Assembly (NCBI GenBank): GCA_949130495.1
Contig: OX422219.1
Location: 268,259,111 to 268,323,110 of the forward strand
From: Sambucus nigra
Taxonomy: Eukaryota; Streptophyta; Magnoliopsida; Dipsacales; Adoxaceae
Length of the DNA: 64,000 nucleotides
Direction: 5' to 3'
A program made the position numbers and the translations under genes. The number at the start of each line of letters is the position of its first letter. Positions within the stretch are counted from its first letter, which is position 1. The notes under the pieces were generated by a model, which did not search any database, was not told where the DNA came from, and saw only the letters and a list, made by a program, of their open reading frames with translations. Below are positions 35,543 through 47,721 of this stretch, one piece after another.

Positions 35543-36563
35543 CCCCTGCGATTTTGCCAAGAATGGCTATGGAGTCTTGGACTCCAAATTTGCCCCAACT
35601 CAAATCCATTCAAACCAACCTCATTTATTGTCGCCCATACATCATAAATACTACTAACTACTACTATAACCATTTATAATCATCCAAATCATTCTTTAAT
35701 GATTCAAGACCCACAAATACACAAAACCCCTAAACTAGTTAAACCATGATCAAAACACCATTATCACAACTAATCATTTATCTTAAACCACATATAGCAA
35801 GTAGAAAACTTGCCTCAATCTAGCAAATGCAGATTTTCCTTATGTAGTAGCAAGAATCCCTCCTTAATCTTCACTCTCTTCTCTTTTCTCTACTCTTTCT
35901 CTTTCGCTCTCTAGTTCTCTCTAGGTTTAGGAATGCAATTAGGGAAAATAGAAGACTTAACAAGACTAAATCATGCCTTTGGTCAAAATTTCAACTTAAA
36001 TGATCAATACTGCGATAAAATAACACGCAACTGCATATTTAAGGTATAATCAGTCAAGAGTGCCCAAAACCTCAAAACACAATATGGCACATATTTTGAC
36101 TATCTCGCACGTTCCAGAATCAATTACGACCTCCAAATTATCATTTGGACATTTTATAATCCATTTTAAGTTCCGATTCCATTTTAAACCATAGGGTCAT
36201 TTTAAATTCTATGACACAATAAAGCTCATCATGAGGATATTTACATACTCATACAGTAAATATACAATAAGTTAGTAAATATTAACTTTTCTTCATTAAA
36301 TTAATACTCACTCCATATTCCAGCATTTTATATATAATTACCTCGCATAGTAAGTAAATATAAAATAGGCTCTCATAAGCGAGGATTGTTACATATATAA
36401 ATTGAATAAATATCTAATCACTGATATTTAATATCACACACAATATATACACGTATATATATATACTATCACTACACCGTATATATATATAATATAAACC
36501 CCAGCTTTACCGTGTACTCAAACTCCCGTACACTGCCCGTAATTTAATATCACACACAATATA

Positions 36564-36594
<31 letters not shown>

Positions 36595-36595
36595 A

Positions 36596-36981
36596 GAAAG
36601 GATCTCATGCATACCCAGTTTGCATACCCTCCATGCGGACCATTTTTTTAAAATAGTAAAAAAAATAATTTCGGGCTGATTTTTTTTGATGATTTTTAAA
36701 CATTTCAGTAGGACCATGAAAAAATAATCAGCTCAAAATGAATTTTTTTGCTATTTTAAAAAAATCGGTCAAACTTTGTCACTTTTTAAGTTGTTAAAAA
36801 CTGACAAAGTTTGACCGATTTTTTTAAAATAGTAAAAAAATTCATCTTGAGTTGAATTTTTTTATTGTCCTATTGAAATGTTTAGAAACTATAAAAAAAA
36901 ATTAGATCAAAAATATTTTTTTACTATTTTATCAAAATTGGTCCGCGCTAGCGGTATGCAAACCGGGGTATGCATGAGAAC

Positions 36982-36986
<5 letters not shown>
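36596..36986. mobile_element. 391-bp foldback/MITE-like element
   Basis: The ends are inverted copies: TCTCATGCATACCC then TTTGCATACC on the left (36603 on), and the same on the opposite strand at the right end. Inner parts are also complementary: a CGGTCAAACTTTGTCA segment (36765-36780) pairs with TGACAAAGTTTGACCG (about 36801-36820). The whole element can fold into one long hairpin. It has no coding capacity. It sits between TA and TC microsatellites, so the target duplication is unclear. Confidence 0.8.

Positions 36987-37030
<44 letters not shown>
36982..37030. repeat. (TC)n then (TA)n microsatellite
   Basis: A CT run followed by a TA run at the right edge of the foldback element. Confidence 0.9.
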
Positions 37031-37033
<3 letters not shown>

Positions 37034-37111
37034 TATCACTACACCGTATATATATAATAGAAACCCCGACTTTACCGTGTACTCAAAGTCCCGTACACTG
37101 CCTGTAATTTT

Positions 37112-37945
37112 CTGAGTCTGTGGCCCAACTCAACATAACTAATCTTCTCACTGAATAATTTATCATCATCCCGAGTCTATGGTCCGACTCTAATATAAAT
37201 AATTCACACCTCAAATTTATATAATACTTTCCCCGAGTCTATGGTCCGACTCTAATTAAATTAACTAACACACATATTAATTTAATACCTCCCCGAGTCT
37301 ATCGTCCTACTCTAGTTAAATTTATTAACACACATATTAATTTAATACCGATCCGAGTCTGTGGTCCGACTCTAATAAAATTAGTTAACACACTTATTAA
37401 TTCAATACGTCCCCGAGTCTAAAATCCGACTCTAATTAAATTAATTATCACACCTATTAACTTAATCCTACCCGAGTCTGCAATCCGACTCTAATTAAAT
37501 TAATTATCACACTTATTAATTTAATCCGACCCGAGTCTACAACCCGACTCTAATTAAATTAATTATCACACTTATTAATTTAATCCTACCTGAGTCTACA
37601 ATCTGACTCTAATTAAATTAATTATCACACCTATTAATTTAATCCTACCCGAGTCTATAATCCGACTCTAATTAAATTAATTATCACACTTATTAATTTA
37701 ATCCTACCCGAGTCTACAATCCGACTCTAATTAAATTAATTATCACACTTATTAATTTAATCCTACCTGAGTCTACAATCCGACTCTAATTAAATTAATT
37801 ATCACACTTATTAATTTAATACTACCGAAGTCTACAATCCGACTCTAATCAAATTAATTATCACATTTGTTTATTTAATCCTACCCGAGTCTACAATCCG
37901 ACTCTAATTAAATTAATTATCACACTTATTAATTTAATAACTTGG
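37112..37945. repeat. 59-bp tandem repeat in LTR1, about 14 copies
   Basis: The GAGTCTACAATCCGACTC phrase recurs at 59-base steps (for example 37592, 37651, 37710). Each unit has two inverted repeats: GAGTC/GACTC and ATTAAATTAAT/ATTAATTTAAT. Units at the left end are more diverged than those in the middle. Confidence 0.92.
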
Positions 37946-38322
37946 TGTCACCCAACCATTATCCCCGGCCTCACTTACTTGGCCCGTAACATAATATTTT
38001 TCCGAGTCTATGTTCCGACTCCAAATTAATTACTCTCACTCTCAATAATTAATTTAATACTTTGGTGTAACTTAACCAACATACCCGGACTCGCTCACTT
38101 GGTCCATTTTACATCTCAAAATTTCATACCCACATATTTGCCCACAATGTGTCACACATTCATCTCCATAAATTCCCTCGATTATATTTACCTATAATTA
38201 TCAGCATACTCGGATTCGCTCGCTTAGTCCATTTTCAACATGTAAAACCAGCCCAAAAGTCTTTTTCTCAATAATTATTCCCATGTATTAAAAACTGGCG
38301 GCACTGCTAGAATTCCTGTAGC

Positions 38323-38360
38323 TTCGATCGATCGAACCCCCTGGGTCGATCGATCGATCG
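38323..38360. repeat. Paired TCGATCGA palindromes, LTR1
   Basis: TTCGATCGATCGAA (38323-38336), spacer CCCCCTGGGT, then CGATCGATCGATCG (38347-38360). Confidence 0.9.
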
Positions 38361-40479
38361 TTCTAGTGTTCGTATCCTCCTGCCCTCTGTCAGCCATGGA
38401 CGAAACCTAAAGCTTTGATTCTCAATCTAAATCCTTACCCAAATATGATTAACATATACTCATTATGAGAGAAACGTCTAAACATCCCACACACCTTAAT
38501 TAATCAGCAAACCCATTAATTTCAAGGTTTTCCCGATTTGGGTATTATCCGGTTTTCAAATCCCCAATAAGAATTTCATTCATATTATCAGCATTTAACC
38601 CTTTATTCTCACTAGTTTTTAACATGCGATTCATTCCTCTACATTCTAGAATCATAAACACAATTAATCTCACCCTTAATACCATTAAGGTATATTAGTT
38701 TCCAAAAACCCAATTTAAATTTTGGTCACACACCCAAAACAAAATTTTGATTTACACATCACAATGATATCAAATTATTATCATCAATTTAGAAATCAAA
38801 ACAGTTAACCACTTACCTGGAATTGTTCGTAGTGTCTGATCCGTTGGTGTAGTCCCTTAATTTGGCTCCAACATCCCCAATTTGGCTTTTGATTTGCTTT
38901 CCCCCAATTTTCCTCTCAAGCCCTAGGCTTAGAGTTGATTTGACTGCCATTCCCTAATCCCTCAATTAGGTGAAAAACATCCAATCCCGTTTTTGGCCAT
39001 GTGGGACTAATTAAAAAGGCCAAACTCATCCCGTTTGGGCCTGGGTATGCCCAAAAATACCTCGAGACTCAATCACTACCCCCGGGTACTCTTTTCTGAC
39101 CATCTCGACCCATTCGGATGCAACCGCACACTTAGAATTGCCATCCGAAATACTTTCAAAATTTCCAAATTTCGACCTCAAAATGTGACACACGAGATTT
39201 TGAACCATTAAACTTAAAATCGCCAATTATAATTAATTCAGTTCACTCAATTAAATTCTCCAACTCATGAATTTAAGTTTGTCCAATTTAAATATTTAAT
39301 CCTCAAAATTACGGGGTGTTACATACTCCCCCCCTTATAAAGGAGTTTCGTCCTCGAAATTAAGATGAGCGTAATGTTCCAAGCTTCGCATATTACTCTC
39401 TAGTCATGTGCCTCCAAGCCCGCTATATCTATCCCATCCGCTTTTAACCATACGTTACACAAGTATGCGTTTAAATTAACCAGGGCGCCCATACACCCTA
39501 TACCCGTGCTTAACCACACAGAATTTGCCTTAATTAACCCGGGTGCCCATACACCCTATCCCCGCGCTTTATCGCACAAAATTTACCCGACTATGCCAGT
39601 CGTAAACTGTAATATAACTTCAAACCCGTAGTCATATCACACATATATATATACATATATATCTACTACCCGTGTACTCAACCCATGTACTAACGTCCAA
39701 CCATCTTCCCATAAAATACTTGTCTCTCAACACAAAAGTATATACGCTTACTTTCATGTTACCACGAACAACATAAAATGCCGCGCCCTTACTATCACTA
39801 GTCCTTGCACAAAATAAACCCAGAGCTATCTCTCTTGCTCGAAAATAAATCTAACTACCCTGATTCACTTCAGTAAACTTCCCCACTTACCGGGATAAAA
39901 TGTGAGAACACAAAACCTCACTATGTGCTATCGCACCACGCAATACAACTTATATATCCACACATATATATATGCTATATGCCCTCTCCGGTGATACCTA
40001 GTATCAACCATACCCTGGTGTTGCGAACACCAAAATTTTACACCACCATCCCCCATAGTTAAATTCCATCGCTATCCAACCGATTTTTAGGAAATATTAT
40101 CAACCCTACTCCCATAGTTCTCGAAAGTAGTAACCCCTCGCATAATTTAAACCTTCACTCAGTGTACACCTCAACTCTCCCATGAAGAACACCAAGGAAA
40201 CTTCGCTACCCTACGGAAATTTTATCCACATACTATGGCTGCTACAACCAACGCACCCACTAAGTTCAACTTACCCGTGAACTCTAGTGAAAAATAAGTC
40301 TTATATTGTGACATCCTCCTTGTCACTCAAAAATATACCCCACGCCCATAGGGTAAAAATAATTACCTCCATACCCCAGCTGCAACGGCTGATCCTCAGG
40401 TTCCGAAGCATCTTCTCCCTGCCCGAATGCACCCATGACTTGCTTTAGTGGCTGTACATCTAGACTTCATCCCGTAGTT

Positions 40480-41535
40480 GACCCCGGCCTCATTTAAGGC
40501 AATATCACTTCATGTGTCTCGCTTTCCCCACAAACGAAACACCTTCTAATACATTCACCCTGCCACTGGTCCCTTTCATGCCGGCCTTGTTGAAATTCCT
40601 GGCCATCCTGCCGATAGCATCTAATTCTAAATCGTTTGGCATGATTTCCCTACCGGAATCCTATCCCTGATATCCCCCAGTCTGCTACTGTGATACCCCA
40701 CTGGTATTGTTCCCTCCAGCCTTATCCAACTGGTTAGTTCCCACTCCTCTTCCGCTTCCTTTCGTGTGGAAGCTATATTCCTGACAGTGCCGGAGTGTTG
40801 CATTAGCGACATCAGTATAAGATACTAATGCGTATTTACCAATTAAATGTTTTTTGATTCTCCAGACAACCTATCCACAAACCTTTACTTTCTTTCTCTT
40901 TACCCCACTTACCTCATTCGGTACACAATTTTGCCAACGAGTGAATTCTTCCTCGTAATCGGCCACTTAACGGTCCCCTTGAGTCACCTCACAAAATTTT
41001 CTCCTCATTTCGGTCTCAACCGCTAGAGGAAAATACTTGCGGTCGAATCGCACCCAAAACTCTGCAATAGCTAGTGTGTCCCTTTCCTCAACTGTGGTGA
41101 TCGACTCTCACCACTGTAGCACTGCTCCCACTAAACTAAAAGTGGTTAGCATTTGCTTCTGCACCTCATCGCAACCTCCCATGCATAGGTGACACTGGAT
41201 ATCTCTCTTTCTTGACACGCTAGCACTACATCTGAACCCCCTCGCAACTCTGGTGGGTTCCCACTAAAATAGCCTCTCTTTCTTGTTTCCACCTCGATGA
41301 CTTCGTGTGAGTCTGAACATCCGGCGCCACTAACACTTGTGGATGATCTTGTGGAAAGTACCCTACCGTTGCGACCACCGTCGTTTCAATCGCCTGTGCC
41401 ACTAGTTCCGTTACCTGTGCTGCCAAAATTATTTCTGGCAGTTGCTGTGGTAACTCTTGCTCCTGAGGAGCCTCTCTCATCTCCTCCTGCTGCTCTAGCT
41501 GCTCTCTCTCCTGGGCATCATCCGGAATGAGAATC
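40480..41535 (-). pseudogene. Dead gag, internal region 1
   Basis: Gag would form the particle core. A Gln/Glu-rich N-terminus (41535-41400) is followed by a capsid-like stretch of the plant retrotransposon gag family. This includes LQW-stop-ESITTVEERDTLAIAEFW, RFDRKYFPLAVETEMRRKFC, EVTQGDR, and a VADYEEEFTRW segment. A degenerate zinc knuckle CFVCGESETH lies near 40505-40545. In-frame stops are at 41108 and 40967 and there are others. No clear ATG is visible. The same two stops occur in the second internal region. Confidence 0.8.
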
Positions 41536-41688
41536 GAATTTATATGAGCTCAATCTCAAATATAAATTTCGCAGAAGAACATATATGTGCATACGTATGA
41601 GAATAATCCTATAATAGGGCTCTGTATCAAAGATTGCTAAGCCGAAACGTGAAAAGCCGCACAGATCCTAAGGACACTAGAACCTGAT

Positions 41689-41700
41689 GCTCTGATACCA
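41689..41700 (-). other. tRNA-Met primer-binding site, internal region 1
   Basis: TGGTATCAGAGC on the minus strand, complementary to the 3' end of initiator tRNA-Met, two bases from the LTR2 end (...GTGTCACA). Confidence 0.92.
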
Positions 41701-42973
41701 TTTGTGACACCCTGCCTAATAAAATACCGGGTGATCAGTCCTATACCAAATTAAAATAGGAATCCCAGTTGGATCATTCTTAGCATCACTATCGAAAACT
41801 TTTTAAAACATACTAACCACCTAGTACTCCAAAAACTAGTACCAAATTTTTACTTTTTATTTAAAAAAAATGGTACATGTGGAAATAATTATAAATCATT
41901 CACACAACTGAATAAAACTCAACTGAATAATTAATTACACAACTTGCCGAATAAACCATCGGCCACCAAAGTGAAATAGTCCAATACAAATATCCAACAC
42001 AGGAGTAAACTAATTTGAAAAAAAATTGAAAGTCTGGGCGACATGCCCTAAATGAAACTGAACTGATACTAGATTCCTACAGTAGGAATGAATGAATGAT
42101 GCGTCTAATCCAAATTCCTGCTAGCATCCACATATGCCGCAGCTTCGTGTCCCTAGAATAGAATATTAATCCTGGCGTCCCTGTGGCTGGACACCTAAAA
42201 GGTTTCGAAAATAGTTTTATAGAAAGGGTTAGAATCCAAAACATTTTTAAAATATTTAGCAAGTGAATTAACTGCAGTAATTTAAAATGCATGAATGCGC
42301 TTCATATTTAAGTTAGTGTCGCACTCCCTTGTGGACATTCTCACCCATCCACTATTATGCTCACCTACCAGTTACCTTAACCCCACCTAGTTGTACTACC
42401 CCGTATAACTAGTCCTGGTATAACCTTCCATTTCCATACTACTTTAACCTGAGTATAATGATTCTTGAATTATAAGTTATCTCACAATTAACTAATTAAT
42501 TCCTCTTAGATAGTATCATATAACCGTGTCACAAGTTATATAAAGTAAATACATCACACATTGTATTATTACCTGTATATAATATTTACTAGCATTATAT
42601 ACGTACCTTTACTACAACATCCACACATATAACATACGTACATCCATCCCTTCGAGTATACCCTCGCCGAATGATTCCCTCTAAAATGCTATCTCACTAG
42701 GTGTGCTCACAAAACCTAGTTCCCCAAGTTGGAATCGCTCACCAACTTGGCCCAAAATATAAACCTAGTGGAGGTGGTCATATTCATTCCCTGAAAGTGA
42801 GATAAATCCCTCACCCATATATACCGGACGCTATGACCTGGGGATATACTCGCCCTACTCCTCAAGCTAGGGGATTCACCCACATCGCGCAACCTCCCTT
42901 GATAGCACTAGAGTATATAAATTGAATAAATATCTAATCACTGATATTTACTATCACACACAATATATACACG

Positions 42974-43001
<28 letters not shown>
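42974..43001. repeat. (TA)n microsatellite in LTR2
   Basis: A pure TA run. The same site in LTR1 holds the foldback element, and in LTR3 it marks the edge of a deletion. Confidence 0.9.
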
Positions 43002-43006
<5 letters not shown>

Positions 43007-43057
43007 AACCCCGACTTTACCGTGTACTCGAAGTCCCGTACACTGCCTGCAATTTCC

Positions 43058-43885
43058 TGAGTCTGTGGCCCAACTCAACATAATTAATCTTCTCACTTAA
43101 TAATTTATCATCATCCCGAGTCTATGGTCCGACTCTAATATAATTAATTCACACCTCAAATATATATAATACTTTCGCCAAGTCTATGGTCCGACTCTAA
43201 TTAAATTAAAATATCACACATATTAATTTAATACCTCCCCGAATCTATCGTCCGACTCTAGTTAAATTTATTAACACACATATTAATTTAATACCGATCT
43301 GAGTCTGTGGTCCGACTCCCAGTTAATTAATTCACACATTAATTAATTTACACCAATCCGAGTCTATGGTCCGACTCTAATAAAATTAGTTAACACACTT
43401 ATTAATTCAATGCCTCCCGAGTCTAAAATCCGACTCTAATTAAATTAATTATCACACCTATTAACTTAATCCTACCCGAGTCTGCAATCCAACTCTAATT
43501 AAATTAATTATCACACTTATTAATTTAATCCTACCCGAGTCTACAATCCGACTCTAATTAAATTAATTATCACACCTATTAATTTAATCCTACCCGAGTC
43601 TACAATCCGACTCTAATTAAATTAATTATCACACTTATTAATTTAATCCTACCCGAGTCTACAATCCAACTCTAATTAAATTAATTATCGCACTTATTAA
43701 TTTAATACTGCCCGAGTCTACAATCCGACTCTAATTAAATTAATTATCACACTTATTAATTTATTACTGCCCGAGTCTACAATCCGACTCTAATTAAATT
43801 AATTGTCACATTTGTTAATTTAATCCTACCTGTGTCTACAATCCGACTCTAATTAAATTAATTATAACACTTATTAATTTAATAA
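43058..43885. repeat. 59-bp tandem repeat in LTR2, about 14 copies
   Basis: Same unit and inverted repeats as in LTR1. It is collinear, with small differences in unit order and number. Confidence 0.92.
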
Positions 43886-44267
43886 CTTGGTGTCACCCAA
43901 CCATTATCCCCGGACTCACTTACTTGGCCTGTAACTTAATATTTTTCTGAGTCTATGTTCCGACTCCAAATTAATTACTCTCTCTCTCAATAATTTATTT
44001 AATACTTTGGTGTCACTTAACCAACATATCCGGACTCGCTCACTTGGTCCATTTTACATCTCAAAATTTAACACCCACATATTCGCCCACAATGTGTCAC
44101 ACATTCATCTCCATAAATTCCCTAAATTATATTTACCTATAATTATCAACATACCCGGACTCTCTCGCTTAGTCCATTTTCAACATGCAAAACTTGCCCA
44201 AAAGTCTTTTTCTTAATAATTATTCTCATGTATTAAAAATTGGCGGCACTGCCAGAATTCCTGTAGC

Positions 44268-44305
44268 TTCGATCGATCGAACCCCCTGGGTCGATCGATC
44301 TATCG
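44268..44305. repeat. Paired TCGATCGA palindromes, LTR2
   Basis: TTCGATCGATCGAA, spacer CCCCCTGGG, then TCGATCGATCTATCG with one arm mutated. Confidence 0.88.
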
Positions 44306-45919
44306 TTCCAGTGTTCGTCTCCTCCAGCCCTCATTCAGCCATGGACGAAACCTAAAGCTTTGATTCTCAATCTAAATCCTTACCCAAATACGATTAACAT
44401 ATACTCATTATGAGAGAAGGGTCTAAACATCCCACACACCTTAATTAGTCAGCAAAATCCATTAATTTAGAGGTTTTCCCGATTTGGGTATTATCCGGGT
44501 TTCAAATCCCCAATACGAATTTCATTCATATTATCAACAATTAACCCTTTATTCTCACTGGTTTTTAACATGCGATTCATTCCTCTACATTCTAGAATCA
44601 TAAACACAATTAATCTCACCCTTAATCCCATTAAGGTATATTAGTTTCCAAAAACCCAATTTAAATTTTGGTCACACACCCAAAACGAAATTTTGATTTA
44701 CACATCACTATGATATGAATTTATTATCATCAATTTAGAAATCAAAACAGTTAACCACTTGCCTGGAATTGTTCGTAGTGTCTGATCCGTTGGTGTAGTC
44801 CCTTAATTTGGCTCCAACATCCCCAATATGGGTTTTGATTTGCTTTCCCCCAATTTTCCTCTCAAGCCCTAGGCTTAGAGTTGAGTTGACTGCCATTACC
44901 TAATCTCTCAATTAGGTTAAAAACATCCAATCCCGTTTTTGGCCATGTGGGTCTAATTTAAAAGGCCAAACTCACCCCGTTTGGGCCTGGCTATGCCCAA
45001 AAATACCTCGAGACTCAATCACTACCCCCGGGTACTCTTTTTTGACTATCTCGACCCATTCAGATACAACTGTGCACTCAGAATTGCCATCCGAAATACT
45101 TTTCAAAATTTCTAAATTTCGACCTCAAAATGTGACACACGAGATTTTGAACCATTAAACTTAAAATCGCCAATTATAATTAATTCAGTTCACTCAATTA
45201 AATTCTCCAACTCATGAATTTAAGTTTGTCCAATTTAAATATTTAATCCTCAAAATTACGGGGCGTTACATACTCCTCCCCTTACAAAGGAGTTTTGTCC
45301 TCGAAATTAAGATGAACGTAATGTTCCAAGCTTCGCATATTACTCTCTAGTCATGTGCCTCCAAGCCTGCTATATCTATCCCATCCTCTTTTAACCATAC
45401 GTTACACAAGCATGCTTTTAAATTAACCAGGGCGCCCATACACCCTATACCCGTGCTTAACCACACAGAATTTGCCTTAATTAACCCGGGTGCCCATAGA
45501 CCATATCCCTGCGCTTTATCGCACGAAATTTACCCGACTATGCTAGTCGTAAACTGTAATATAACTTCAAACCCGTAGTCATATCACACACATATATATA
45601 TATATATATATATACATATATATCTACTACCCGGGTACTCAACCCATGTACTAACGTCCAACCATCTTCCCACAAAATACTTGTCTCTCAACACAAAAGT
45701 ATATACGCTTACTTTCATGTTACCACGGACAACATAAAATTCCATGCCCTTACTATCACTAGTCCTTGCACAAAATAAACCCCGAGCTATCTCTCTTGCT
45801 CGAAAATAAATCTAACCACCCTGATTCACTTCAGTAAACATCCCCACTTACCGGGATAAAATGTGAGAACACAAAACCTCACTATGTGCTATCACACCAC
45901 GCAATACAACTTATATATC

Positions 45920-45928
<9 letters not shown>

Positions 45929-45986
<58 letters not shown>
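45929..45986. repeat. (TA)n microsatellite, 58 bp
   Basis: A long pure AT run. The matching place in internal region 1 (39961-39975) has only a short version, so this tract expanded after the duplication. Confidence 0.95.
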
Positions 45987-45988
<2 letters not shown>

Positions 45989-46499
45989 TATATGCCCTCT
46001 CCGGTGATACCTAGTATCAACCATACCCTGGTGTTACGAACACCAAAATTTTACACCACCATCCCCCATAGTTAAATTCCATCGATATCCAACCGATTTT
46101 TAGGAAATATTATCAACCCTACTCCCATAGTTCTCGAAAGTAGTAACTTCTCGCATAATTTAAACCTTCACTCAGTGTACACCTCAACTCTCCCGTGAAG
46201 AACACCAAGGAAACTCCGCTACCCTACGAAAAGTTTATCCACATACTATGGATGCTACAACCAACGCACCCACTAAGTTCAACTTACCCGCGAACTCTAG
46301 TGAAAAATAAGTCTTATATTGTGACATCCTCCTTGTCACTCAAAAATATACCCCACGCCCATAGGGTAAAAATAATTACCTCCATACCCCAGCTGCAACG
46401 GCTGATCCTCGGGTTCCGGAGCATCTTCTCCTTGCCCGAATGCACCAATGACTTGCTTTAGTGGCTTTACATCTAGGACTTCATCCCGTAGTTGACCCC

Positions 46500-47552
46500 G
46501 ACCTCATTTAAGTCAATATCACTTCATGTGTCTCTCTTTCCCTACAAACGAAACACCTTCTAATACATTCACCCTGCCACTGGTCCCTTTCATGCCGACC
46601 TTGTTGAAAGTCCTGGCCATCCTGCCGATAGCATCCAGTTCTAAATCGTTTGGCATGATTTCCCTGCCGGAATCCTATCCCTGATCTCCCCCAGTCTGCT
46701 ACTGGGATACCCCACTAGTATTGTTCCCTCCAGCCTTATCCGACTGGTTAGTTCCCACTCCCCTTCCGCTTCCTTTCGCGTGGAAGCAATATTCCTGACA
46801 GTGACGGAGTGTTGCATTAACGACATCAGTATAAGATACTAATGCGTATTTACCAATTAAATGTTGTCTGATTCTCCAGACAACCCATCCACAAACCTTT
46901 ACTTTCTTTCTCTTTACCCCGCTTAACTCATTCGATACACAATTTTGCCAACGAGTGAATTCTTCCTCGTTATCTGCCACTTAACGGTCCCCTTGAGTCA
47001 CCTCACAAAATTTTCTCCTCGTTTCGGTCTCAACCGCATGAGGAAAATACTTGCGATCGAACCGCACCCAAAACTCTGCAATAGCTAGTGTGTCCCTTTC
47101 CTCAACTGTGGTGATCGACTCTCACCATCGTAGCGCTGCTCCCACTAAACTAAAAGTGGTTAGTATTTGCTTCTGCACCTCATCACAACCTCCCATGCAT
47201 AGGTGATGCTGGATATCTCTCTTCCTTGACACGCTAGCACTACATCTGAACCCCCTCGTAACTCTGGTGGGTTCCCACTAAAATAACCTCTCTTTCTTCT
47301 TTCCACCTCGATGACTCCGTGTGAGTCTTAACATCCGGCGCCACTAACACTTGTGGCTGATCTCGTGGAAAGTACCCTACCGTTGCGACCACCGTCGTTT
47401 CAACCACCTGCGCCACTAGTTTCGTTACCTGTGTTGCCAAAATTATTTCTGGCAGTTACTGTGGTAACTCTTGCTCCTGAGGAGCCTCTCTCATCTCCCC
47501 CTACCGCCTTAGCTGCTCTCTCTCCTGGGCATCATCCGGAATGAGAATCGAA
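46500..47552 (-). pseudogene. Dead gag, internal region 2
   Basis: The second copy of the capsid-like reading frame. It shows RW-stop-ESITTVEERDTLAIAEFW, then a stop, then an open stretch NEEEFTRWQNC...VKRKKVKVCG (46980-46699). The stops at 47122-47124 and 46981-46983 sit at the same codons as in the other copy. A degenerate zinc-knuckle segment lies near 46525-46565. It is not functional. Confidence 0.8.
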
Positions 47553-47707
47553 TTTATATGAGTTCACTCTCAAATATAAATTTCGCAGAAGAACGTATAT
47601 GCGCATACGTATGAGAATACAACAATCCTATAATAGGGCTCTATATCAAAGATTGCTAAGCCGAAACGTGAAAAGCCGCACATATCCTAAGGACACTAGA
47701 ACCTGAT

Positions 47708-47719
47708 GCTCTGATACCA
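47708..47719 (-). other. tRNA-Met primer-binding site, internal region 2
   Basis: TGGTATCAGAGC on the minus strand, identical to the other copy, next to LTR3. Confidence 0.92.
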
Positions 47720-47721
47720 TT

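Larger units (their letters stand above)
25455..36393 (-). mobile_element. 10.9-kb Ty3/gypsy element nested in LTR1
   Basis: The ends are TGTGACAACCCGG and GATTGTTACA, with target duplication TATAT (25450-25454, 36394-36398). The uninterrupted target is visible at 42912-42922. The 3' LTR is on the left, pol in the middle on the minus strand, and a truncated 5' LTR on the right. The junction at 34042/34043 has removed the primer site, most of gag and ~712 bases of the 5' LTR, so the element cannot replicate itself. Confidence 0.92.
34043..36393 (-). repeat. Truncated 5' LTR of the nested gypsy element
   Basis: Collinear with 26167-28161 of the 3' LTR. It lacks the ~712 bases that would contain the end of the LTR next to the primer site. 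It is joined directly to gag at a one-base overlap and is interrupted by a 346-base retroposon. Its CGAATCGATTCG series (35364-35542) is partly decayed. Confidence 0.9.
36394..39323 (-). repeat. Composite element LTR1, right part
   Basis: Continuation of LTR1 after the nested element, ending ACGGGGTGTTACA. It has an extra ~550-base block compared with LTR2: a local duplication of the ATATATACACG...CCCGTACACTGCC segment around a foldback element. Confidence 0.9.
39324..41702 (-). mobile_element. Internal region 1 of the composite element
   Basis: On the minus strand: primer site at the right end, a dead gag, ~1 kb of non-coding sequence with (TA)n, then a polypurine tract at 39324-39338 before LTR1. 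No protease, reverse transcriptase or integrase is detectable in 2.4 kb, so pol is missing rather than mutated. Confidence 0.88.
41703..45270 (-). repeat. Composite element LTR2 (3.57 kb, uninterrupted)
   Basis: It runs from TGTGACACCCTGCC to GGGCGTTACA. It is the best reference for the family because it has no insertion. It holds a 59-bp array, TCGA palindromes and a (TA)n run. Confidence 0.92.
45271..47721 (-). mobile_element. Internal region 2 of the composite element
   Basis: Collinear with internal region 1 and very similar by eye. The polypurine tract lies at 45271-45285 (TACTCCTCCCC on the plus strand). A longer (TA)n run and small substitutions distinguish it. Pol is absent here too. 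Confidence 0.88.

Noticed and set aside
46195..46461. Plus-strand ORF of 88 codons
   Set aside because: It overlaps non-coding interior of the composite element. The matching position in the other internal region is not preserved as the same ORF, and no motif is seen.
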